Part shown: positions 17,216-25,500 of the stretch, in pieces | How positions within the stretch are numbered: position 1 is the stretch's first letter | How the letters are laid out: every line of letters begins with the position of its first letter | NCBI GenBank assembly: GCA_045541135.1 | Contig: JAZQIO010000088.1 | Span: 27,296 to 91,295 of the forward strand | Origin: CAZNKU01 sp045541135 | GTDB taxonomy: Bacteria > Bacillota > Clostridia > Monoglobales > Firm-18 | DNA: 64,000 nucleotides | Direction: 5' to 3' | The notes under the pieces: model-generated | The model's input: only the letters and a program-made list of their open reading frames with translations | Database searches by the model: none | Told to the model about the DNA's origin: nothing | Translations under genes and position numbers: made by a program

Positions 17216-17262
17216 ATATGATTTTGTCAAGTTAGTGATAAAAATGTAAATAAATAAAAAGT

Positions 17263-18063
17263 TTACGGTCTGAGACCCATGCCACCTTCAAGGGTTAGGG
17301 TTTCTCCGTTCATATATTTAAAATCAGGGGAAGCAAGTTGCACACAAACTCTGCCGATTTCAAGTTCAGAATCTCCGAAATGACCTGCCGGCGGAATTTT
17401 TACATTTGCCTTAAATGCGTCAGGATATGCTTTTTCGAAATTCTCAAGCTGGGCAGTCCATGCAAGAGGACAAACAACATTTGTATTTATTCCATCCTTT
17501 GCCCATTCGGTTGCAGCAACACGACTTAGTCCGCGGATAGCCTCTTTTGCAGCCGCATACGAACATTGGCCATAATTACCAAAAAGTCCTGCCCCTGATG
17601 CAAAGTTTATAACGCTTCCCTTTGTTTCTTTAAGGTATGGATAGCAGGCTTTCATATAATAAAATGTTGCATATACACCTGAATACATAGCAAGATTAAA
17701 CTGTTCTGTTGTATGTTCCTGAATAGTGACACCTGATGCCGATGCTTGGGCATTATTAATAAGAACATCTATCCTTCCAAAAGTTTCAATCGTTTTTCCA
17801 ACAACTTCTTTTGCGATTGATTCATTATCATTTCCCTCTGAAATATCTGCAGGAAGTGCTAATACCTTTATGCCATATAGTTTTTCAAGCTCTTCCTTTG
17901 CCTTTTCAAGCTTGGCAGTATTTCTGCCTGTAATAACAAGATTTGCCCCTTCCTTAGCATAAGCGGTAGCAATTCCATATCCAATGGAACCGCATTTCCC
18001 ATCCGAAAGAATCGCATATCCTGCACCAGTAATAAGTGCCGTCTTACCTTTTAAAAAACTCAT
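17263..18063 (-). CDS. Short-chain dehydrogenase/reductase (SDR)
   Basis: A 266-residue Rossmann-fold oxidoreductase. The cofactor motif is TGAGYAILSDGKCGSIGYG near residues 11-29, a TGxxxGxG type with a short insertion. The NNAQ motif is near 105, the catalytic serine in NFASGAG near 151, and Y-x3-K in SYAAAKEA near 168. The C-terminus LTLEGGMGLRP is typical for the classical family (usually about 250 residues). A GGAG site precedes the ATG. A single gene behind its own promoter. The substrate is unknown. Confidence 0.88.
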   Translation of the reverse strand: MSFLKGKTALITGAGYAILSDGKCGSIGYGIATAYAKEGANLVITGRNTAKLEKAKEELEKLYGIKVLALPADISEGNDNESIAKEVVGKTIETFGRIDVLINNAQASASGVTIQEHTTEQFNLAMYSGVYATFYYMKACYPYLKETKGSVINFASGAGLFGNYGQCSYAAAKEAIRGLSRVAATEWAKDGINTNVVCPLAWTAQLENFEKAYPDAFKANVKIPPAGHFGDSELEIGRVCVQLASPDFKYMNGETLTLEGGMGLRP

Positions 18064-18110
18064 TTTAATTTCTCCTTTTTATTTTTTATAGAATAGATAA
18101 TTTACTCTAC

Positions 18111-18139
18111 ATTTTATTTTTTAGTTTGTTACAATTCAA
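18111..18139 (-). promoter_or_regulatory. Promoter of the SDR dehydrogenase gene
   Basis: Minus-strand TTGAAT (18139-18134) and TAAAAT (18116-18111) with a 17-bp spacer, about 48 bases upstream of the ATG. Confidence 0.5.
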
Positions 18140-18182
18140 CATCTTTCCGTTTATGCTCGTATCATAATCGGAACAAAAATAA

Positions 18183-18938
18183 TTATTTTTTCGCAATAAC
18201 TATGGGTTGATAAAAACCTGTTTCTTCAGGGAATTTCCATATCACACTACTACACCCGTCAGCGAGAAGTAAGTTAGTAAGTTCTTCCCTGCGGACCGCC
18301 CTGTATTCACATTCAAATTTACTTGTTTTTAAAGATATATCGTCTTCAATAATATACTGAGTAAGTTTGTAATTATCTCCATTCCAATTCCAGGTTTGAA
18401 AAGATACCCTCTGCCCTTTTTCCGTTTTATGTATATATGGTGCAGAATATGGCGGCTTATTTTCAAGCAATGCATCATAATCTCTGATACTTGCAACAAA
18501 CATACCGCCCGATGCCATTTGGTTTGTTATACTCTTGATTGCCATTTCCATATCATTTTTTGTAAGCATATGCGGAAGTGCATTATCCATGGCAATAACA
18601 ATGTCAAAATTCTTAGAAAAGGATGTTGATAACGTGCGAAAGTCGGCATTTTTAAAACAAATCTTCACATTATTTTCTATAGCTCGCCGTCTTGCTTCCT
18701 CAAGCTCTGCATCACTTATATCAGAAGCTGTTACATTATATCCCAAAGTGGCAAGTCCTACTGCTTGTGTTCCAATGCCACAGGCACAATCAAGAAGTTT
18801 GGATTTTTCATCATATCCGTTATCTTTAAATAACTTATCTAAAATTATGGATTGTTCTTTTATTGTGGCTTTCCAATCAAGAAAAAGTTTATCATATTGC
18901 GAAGCCAGATTATCATAAAAGCTCTGTATGATATCCAT
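18183..18938 (-). CDS. Class I SAM-dependent methyltransferase
   Basis: A 251-residue cytosolic protein. SAM motif I is LLDCACGIGTQAVGLA near residues 48-63, the acidic end of beta-2 is ASDISDAEL near 71, and motif II is DIVIAMDNALPHML near 111. The layout resembles glycine/sarcosine-type and small-molecule methyltransferases, including the aromatic N-terminal FYDNLASQYD segment. Partner genes do not reveal a substrate. The start ATG follows GAAAGGAG. It lies between the SDR gene and the M20 peptidase gene on the same strand, with gaps of 85-119 bp. Confidence 0.85.
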   Translation of the reverse strand: MDIIQSFYDNLASQYDKLFLDWKATIKEQSIILDKLFKDNGYDEKSKLLDCACGIGTQAVGLATLGYNVTASDISDAELEEARRRAIENNVKICFKNADFRTLSTSFSKNFDIVIAMDNALPHMLTKNDMEMAIKSITNQMASGGMFVASIRDYDALLENKPPYSAPYIHKTEKGQRVSFQTWNWNGDNYKLTQYIIEDDISLKTSKFECEYRAVRREELTNLLLADGCSSVIWKFPEETGFYQPIVIAKK

Positions 18939-19023
18939 ACGGATACTCCTTTCAGCATTTCAATTTTTAGTCAAATTACGACATCCTTACTGTAAAAAAT
19001 CATACTGATATCTTTTTTTAAAA

Positions 19024-20172
19024 TTATATACAATAAATAACTGCGGCAAGTCTTTTGGCGGATTCACCCACAGACTTAAGTTCAATATATTCATTAATGG
19101 AATGAATGTTACGTCCCTCTGTACCGATGCAGTCAACACACGGGATTTTGCATTCTGTTACGTATGCCGCATCAGAACCGCTAAGGTTTTTTCTTGCCTT
19201 TAATACAGGCAAGTCATTTTCCGAATATATTTCATTCATTATTTTCAAAAGTTCATAATTTTTTTCCGAATAAGGCATTGCAGGTCGGTAGCTTACTTCC
19301 TTTGCTATACAACTGCAGCCCTCTACATATGTGGTATTTGCAACCTTGTCCAGGTATTTTCTTGCTTCTGAAAGCTCCTCAGGTGTAGAAAAGCGAATAT
19401 CTGCATAAAATGTACATTTTTCCGCAACGGTATTTGGTGTTGTGCCACCGTATATAACACCGCAATTACATGTAGTACCATCGGGGTTTTTTAGTTTTTC
19501 AAGTTCTATTATTTTATATGCAGCCTCTGCAACTGCATTTGCCGCCTCATGACAACGTGATGAATGCAGTGCCTTACCCTGCACATCAAACAAATAGCGA
19601 AGTATCCCTTTGCGTTCAAGCACCAAAGTATTTTTTACATAGCCTTCCAAATTTAAAAATGCAATGGAATTTTCAGCTCTTTTACAGATATAATTTATGG
19701 TTGCCCTTCCACTTAAGGAGCTTCCCACTTCTTCATCAGACTGCAACAAAAGCTGTACGGGACGTGAGTTAAAACCACATTGTTCCAATGCATCCATAGC
19801 TAAAAGTGCCGCAACGGTACCACCCTTACAATCCATAACACCCGGGCCGTACATATTATTTTCATCACGTCTTACTGCAGGGTTACCAAATGAGCCAACA
19901 GGATGTACAGTATCCATATGTCCTGAAAGGCTTACAGGGTTACCCTCTGCATCGGGATTTAAGGTAATGCACACAACATTACCCGAAACAGGCTGTTCAA
20001 AAATCTCTACTTTCCAACCACGCTTTTCGGCAAAATCGACGAAGTAATTTCCAACAGCATCAACGCCCTCTTTGAAGCTGGTGGGACTTTCTATATTACA
20101 CACCTCTTCAAGCACATCAATATACTTTTCGCTAAGCTCATCAATTTTTTTAAAAAGCAATTCACATTTCAT
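19024..20172 (-). CDS. M20 family metallopeptidase (carboxypeptidase G2-like)
   Basis: A 382-residue zinc peptidase or amidohydrolase. SGHMDTVHPVG near residue 78 supplies the first zinc histidine and a catalytic aspartate. GPGVMDCKGG near 108 has the bridging aspartate. QSDEEVGS near 144 has the general-base glutamate. A dimerisation domain follows, and GTEGRNIHSINEYI near 349 holds the last zinc histidine. It cleaves peptide or amide bonds of small substrates. No signal peptide is visible, so it is cytosolic. It starts 10 bp after the stop of the propeller protein gene and is the last gene of a three-gene operon. Confidence 0.9.
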   Translation of the reverse strand: MKCELLFKKIDELSEKYIDVLEEVCNIESPTSFKEGVDAVGNYFVDFAEKRGWKVEIFEQPVSGNVVCITLNPDAEGNPVSLSGHMDTVHPVGSFGNPAVRRDENNMYGPGVMDCKGGTVAALLAMDALEQCGFNSRPVQLLLQSDEEVGSSLSGRATINYICKRAENSIAFLNLEGYVKNTLVLERKGILRYLFDVQGKALHSSRCHEAANAVAEAAYKIIELEKLKNPDGTTCNCGVIYGGTTPNTVAEKCTFYADIRFSTPEELSEARKYLDKVANTTYVEGCSCIAKEVSYRPAMPYSEKNYELLKIMNEIYSENDLPVLKARKNLSGSDAAYVTECKIPCVDCIGTEGRNIHSINEYIELKSVGESAKRLAAVIYCI

Positions 20173-20182
20173 TTATATCACC

Positions 20183-21697
20183 CTACCACTCGTAGTCCTT
20201 ATTCATCAAATCCGATTCATACACATATAGTGTGCCATAGCTCCAGTTATAATCCGAAGCATTATGGCGGTCAAAAGTAATCCACATATACTTTGTACGT
20301 GTGCCGCAGGGAACAGGTATAATAGTGCCCCAGCCCCGAAATCCACCATCGTCAAAATCACATTTTAAGTGTGTACATTTTGTGAAATCCTTTGCATCGT
20401 ATACGTTATACTGTGCACGTTTATCAAAATTTGCACCGCATACAAAATATCTTTTGCCTCCAACCCTTGTAAACATACCACCTGTTACGGCATCGCCAAA
20501 GGTTTTGGAAACAAACTTATAGCCCACAAAAGGCTTTTCGGATTCAAATAGAAAATAGCTGTATTTCCCGTCTTGAAGTCTGTCACTTCTACAAATTGTC
20601 ATATACCATTTGCCCGATTTCTTATCAAAATACATATCCGGGTCTTCGTCGCCTTCTCTGGCGAAAAAGTCAGTATCCTTACTGCCCTCTTTTTTATCCA
20701 TAAGCGTTATATCTATAACATTTATTCCAAAACGCGGGTCATTTTCAAACTGTGCATAGCCTAAAATATGTCCGTGTGAAAATGATGCCATCCATATTTT
20801 CCAGTTATTTTCGTTTCTGTCATATATTAAAGACGATGCAACGTCACCGCACCAGTCACCGTCCCCCATATCAAAAAGCAACACGCCTTCAAGATTAAAG
20901 TCGCAGGTTGACGGATTCCAGGAAAGTACACTCTGATACATTTCGAAGCCAAGTCTTGAAGTCATAGTCATATAAAGCTTGCCATTTTCCATAAGTGGCT
21001 GACCGTCTTCAAAGCGTATGGGCTTCATATCAGCCTGTGACATACCTGCATCAATATACATTTCCGTTTTTAATATTTCAACACTTCCCAAACCTTCAAA
21101 ACCGACGTACAATGATACAGTTGTATTTTTGAATACACTTTCATTTTTAAGAGCAGAAAAACCCTCCAAACGAAAAAATGCAACTTTTTTAATACAATTA
21201 TCATAACGAACAAATATATCAAGTCTGTCACCGTGATGACTTGTAACAACAAGTGACATATTTTCTTTATATTCAATTTCTTCCTCTGTTACTTTTACAG
21301 CATTTCCGTCTATGGAATAAAAAAACTGTACCGCAGAACCAACACGTTTCAGAAAAACATCAAAGGCTTTACCGATTTTTTCGCAGTTAACAGACACACC
21401 GACACAGGCACCGTCACTTATGTTATTTGCAGTAACTTCATATGTAGCAAATGGTACATACTGCCCTATAAGTCTTTTAACAAATGATTTTTCAAAAGCT
21501 TTTGCAATATACTTATTTTCACATATCGCTTCTTCAACATTGCCCGATGATTCAATGACAGGATAGGCATTTCCCCTGTCGGTTGTAATCCAGTCCTTTG
21601 TAAACGTCATTTTAGCAAGATTAAGCTTTGTGTTTTTAAACAGATTTACACAGAATTTACGTTTAAAAGTCATACTTTCAAATTCATTTTGTTTCAT
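20183..21697 (-). CDS. Beta-propeller protein resembling GH43/GH32-type glycosidases
   Basis: A 504-residue protein without a signal peptide. The N-terminal 230 residues look like a beta-sandwich. The C-terminal part has blades with strands such as DEDPDMYFDKKSGKWYM near 350, WCGDVASSLIYD near 280 and GFRGWGTIIPVP near 457, each with acidic residues, as in five-bladed glycosidase propellers. I cannot assign a family or catalytic residues with certainty. The ATG at 21697 is preceded by GGGTGAT; an upstream in-frame GTG at 21706 is less likely. It overlaps the end of the metallo-beta-lactamase gene by 14 bp, which implies coupled translation. The substrate is probably a sugar or oligosaccharide. 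Confidence 0.6.
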   Translation of the reverse strand: MKQNEFESMTFKRKFCVNLFKNTKLNLAKMTFTKDWITTDRGNAYPVIESSGNVEEAICENKYIAKAFEKSFVKRLIGQYVPFATYEVTANNISDGACVGVSVNCEKIGKAFDVFLKRVGSAVQFFYSIDGNAVKVTEEEIEYKENMSLVVTSHHGDRLDIFVRYDNCIKKVAFFRLEGFSALKNESVFKNTTVSLYVGFEGLGSVEILKTEMYIDAGMSQADMKPIRFEDGQPLMENGKLYMTMTSRLGFEMYQSVLSWNPSTCDFNLEGVLLFDMGDGDWCGDVASSLIYDRNENNWKIWMASFSHGHILGYAQFENDPRFGINVIDITLMDKKEGSKDTDFFAREGDEDPDMYFDKKSGKWYMTICRSDRLQDGKYSYFLFESEKPFVGYKFVSKTFGDAVTGGMFTRVGGKRYFVCGANFDKRAQYNVYDAKDFTKCTHLKCDFDDGGFRGWGTIIPVPCGTRTKYMWITFDRHNASDYNWSYGTLYVYESDLMNKDYEW

Positions 21698-22487
21698 AAT
21701 AATCACCCGAAAAATATTCTCTTACCGCCGTTACGACGTGCACACCAAGTGTGGGAAGTTTATCTGTGTTGTTATATATATTGCAGATTTTCTCATCATC
21801 CGCACCGGAATTTTCAGTAATCAAGTCTTTTATTTTATACAGCGGTTCAACACACATATCCAAAGCGTATAAAACCTCTTTCTTTCCGCTGTACATATGA
21901 CCACATGGGTGATAGTCGTGTGCTGTAAGGATTGTATCTATATCCATTGAGCGAAGTTTATCAACAGCATTTATATGTTCACCGATTAAACGTATATTTG
22001 CTCCCCACTTTCCGGAACCATAAATTCCGTAAAGCTGCAGACTGTCACCGCTGATTAATGTTTTTGTGCGGGTATCTAAAACGCCGCTTGAATCTTTGGT
22101 ATGACCGGGTATTGTTACAAGTTTTAGTACGTTTAAAAAAACGTCACCGTCTTCAAGAGCAACAACATTAAAACCGGCATATTCCTCTTTAAGCTTTGAA
22201 CTGCGTGAAAGTATGCAAACATCCGGATATGTTTCCAGCAGTTTTTTAAGTCCGCCTGCGTGATCACCGTGTTTATGAGATATAAAAATATACTTAAGCA
22301 TATCTTTGGTAACCTTTAGTTCTTTAAGGAAAGGTATTATGTAATTTTCAACATCCTCATCAAAGGTTGCTGTATCAAAAAGTACTACACCCTCGGGAGT
22401 ATGTACAGTATACACTGTGGTATAAATGTCCTTAAAGGGTATTTCAAGTCTGTAAATACCATCATTTATTTTTTCGTATTTTTCCAT
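21684..22487 (-). CDS. Metallo-beta-lactamase fold hydrolase
   Basis: A 267-residue enzyme with the zinc motif HKHGDHAGG near residues 69-77 (HxHxDH), the third zinc histidine in TIPGHTKDS near 133 and HDYHPCGH near 188. It belongs to the glyoxalase II-like branch that hydrolyses thioesters, lactones or phosphoesters. It is the first gene of an operon with the propeller protein and M20 peptidase, behind its own promoter. The combination suggests stepwise breakdown of one conjugate, but the substrate is unknown. Confidence 0.88.
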   Translation of the reverse strand: MEKYEKINDGIYRLEIPFKDIYTTVYTVHTPEGVVLFDTATFDEDVENYIIPFLKELKVTKDMLKYIFISHKHGDHAGGLKKLLETYPDVCILSRSSKLKEEYAGFNVVALEDGDVFLNVLKLVTIPGHTKDSSGVLDTRTKTLISGDSLQLYGIYGSGKWGANIRLIGEHINAVDKLRSMDIDTILTAHDYHPCGHMYSGKKEVLYALDMCVEPLYKIKDLITENSGADDEKICNIYNNTDKLPTLGVHVVTAVREYFSGDYYETK

Positions 22488-22514
22488 TATTTAAAACCTC
22501 CGACTTATGCCGTT

Positions 22515-22543
22515 ATTATACCATATACGAAAGTAAACTTCAA
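22515..22543 (-). promoter_or_regulatory. Promoter of the MBL-propeller-M20 operon
   Basis: Minus-strand TTGAAG (22543-22538) and perfect TATAAT (22520-22515) with a 17-bp spacer, 28 bases upstream of the ATG. Confidence 0.6.
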
Positions 22544-22547
22544 CAAA

Positions 22548-22574
22548 AAAAGTACGGCAAAAAGCCGTACTTTT
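22548..22574 (-). terminator. Terminator of heparinase-like gene A
   Basis: An 11-bp perfect stem, AAAAGTACGGC (22548-22558) with GCCGTACTTTT (22564-22574), five-base loop. Read on the minus strand it is followed by a run of T just after the stop at 22580, and the next operon's promoter abuts it. Confidence 0.85.
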
Positions 22575-22579
22575 AAGTA

Positions 22580-25500
22580 TTACTCAAATATTTTATGTGG
22601 TGCAAGTGGAACTGCTGTATTTAATGTATCCAGAAGGAATACCTTTGTTGTAACAGTTTCGCTATTTAAAGTATATTCGTAATCCACAAGCTTTTCGGTT
22701 ACAGGCTTTATATGTTTATCACAAATAGCACCCTTGCTGTTATAACCAACTATAATAAGTGCAGGCTGCAGGCCGTAATTTTCATTCATTGAAGAAACTG
22801 AAGCCTTAACGGTTTTACCTGAATTTGTGGCACTAAGTGTCCACGAGCTTGGTGATACCACAGTCATTCCGTAAGTTCTTGTGAATGTGAATGTTCTGTT
22901 TGCAACCTCTGTATCTGCAACTGTTCCTGTTGCTGTAAAGGTTATTGGTGTTGGGGCAGTAACCTTGGTAAGTAATTTACCGTTTACATCAATTATTGAC
23001 GGGTTACCGGAAGACCATGTTACACCTCTTATTGCAGGAATATTAAGACTACCGTCAACAAGCAATGGATTACCCGCATATAATTTTGCAGGTAGAGCAT
23101 TTATTGAAGTAAAACGTTCATCCTCTGCCTTTTCAATTTCATAAATCTTAACATTTTTAATCCATACATAAGAACCTACACTGCTTGCATCCATGAATGT
23201 AAGCTGGAAGTCAGGCAGATATGTGCCCGGTTTTTCAGTCCATGTAACAACACCGTTAGTACTCTTTGAAACAACGTTATATGGGAAGTTCATAGCCTTT
23301 GGTTCAACTGCATCGTCTACAAAGACTGTGTATGTCTTATTAATTGTATCAAATACCACACGAAGCTTCCATTCTTCATCGGCATTGAAATTCTGAAGTC
23401 CTACATTACCAACATCAAGTCGTATATTATCCTTTTGAGTATTTGCTGTACGGACAATATTCAGAGTATTTGTATATAGTCTGAAGTCAACAAAACTATT
23501 TACTGCTGCTGTAAGGTCGTCATTACTTGTACCAAAATTGAAGGATGAATATGTTGTCTTTACAGAACCGTTTTCCATACGTTCGGTATTTATATTCTGT
23601 TGGAATGTAATATCAACAGCATATACACCTGACATAAGGTTTGTAGTTGTCTTAGTCTGATTTTCAAGATCCTCAATAATTCTTCCGAATCGGATACGAC
23701 CTACTGCACGCGAAGTACTGTTTGGAGTAACACCATCTGCTTTATACGGAGCAGAAACTATGTTTTCAAACTTGATACCATCTTTACCCATATTTGTAGC
23801 TTTATAATATGCATGCTCAGGAATGTAAACCTGCAAAAGTTCAGGATTTACTGCAGAGTCATATATTAAAGTACCTGCATGTGGGTCGACATCAGGTTCT
23901 TCAGGTGCAACAACACCATCAAAAGTGATTTTACCGTCTGTTACAGTAAATTCAAATTCTTCGCCATCATAAACTACCTTATTTGCAAGTGCCGCATTGA
24001 ATGTAACATCATTAAGTGCTGTAGCATCGCCGTCTTTTACAGAATAGTCAAGAACCTTATCATTAAGTACAAATGCAGCAGATGTTTCTTCTTTTGTCTG
24101 CATCGTGATATTTCCATTCTTAGAAACATAAGTACCGTTTACCATATATACAGATTTGATAAAGCCTGTTTCATATTCTTCAACAAGCAATGTCTGTGCA
24201 TCAGTTTCATAGGCACCAACTTTAACAACATCTTTTAAACTTGCATCATTAAGATGGTAGTAAATGAAATTTCTTGATTCTTCTGTTGCTTTATTTGTTA
24301 CAGTAAATTTAAAAGCATTTACCTGATTTTCATCATAAGTTGTTTTAATAGGAGTTGTTGTAACTTCAAAGTCTTCTCCAACATCCATTGGAAGAATAAT
24401 TGTGCTGTATGTTGTTGTGCCTGCCTTTGTCTTTTTATAAACTGCCTTATGGCTGTCTATGAACTGACCTGAATCTTCGGAGTACAAAGTTTTAACGGTT
24501 GTTGCCTCATCTATTTCATCAGGCTTTACAGGAACAAGCATAACATTTGGCTCGTTTTCAAAGTTACTTCTTACAACCTTATTCTCATCAAATGTCATAT
24601 TTGAACCGGGGTACAAGTGCCAGTTTTGTGTATAAACATTTTCAGATGTGTCATCATTTGGAATAACGTAATCTGTTACAACAAATATTTTAGCATCTTT
24701 CAAGAATGTTACACTACGCTGTGCCTGCTTTGAAGTTGTATATGCATCTGTTGAATATTCAATAAAGTCATAGTGCAGATTACTGTCGAAGCATTCTTCC
24801 TTACCGTCCTTATTGGGAAGGGTAGCAATTGCAGTTTTTATAGTCGGATCTATTGCATTGGTTTCCGGATCAAGATAATTTTTATAGTCGTTTACAGTAA
24901 GAATGTTGTGCTGTTGCGGACTTATCATATAGTTACGGATATTACCTGTAAGGATAGCACCGTAGCCCGGGTCTACAAGTAAGAACTTATCGTAAGCATA
25001 CATTGCAACGGAAAGTGCATCCTTATGACCGTGCGAGCCTACCATTTTGTTTGTAAAGGACATTGCGACTGCGCCATCATCCCACGATTCACGCATAAAT
25101 GTACGTAAGCCTACGGGATAGTTGGTTGTAGCATTTTCAGGCAACCAGCCCTTACTTCCCCCACTTCCCATATATGCTATAATCGGGTCACCCTCAAACA
25201 GATTATTATACCATCTTGTAAAGGTTGATGAATTAGTTGAGTACGGATTTGTATTGTCACCAAGACCAAAACCTCCGCCACCGGGAGCTGACTGCTTGAA
25301 AAGTGACATTACAAGGTTATAGATAACATTTTCCGTATTTGCGTTATATGGAGATTCTGCACCCAGATCTTGCATCATAGCATAAGGTGAACTGAATGTT
25401 CCCAGAATAGTGCTTGTATAACCCTGAGCAAGTTCAAGTGACATACCGTCTTCAAATACAAAGTCGTTTGTTACACGTTCGTTTTCTGATCTTGTGCATT

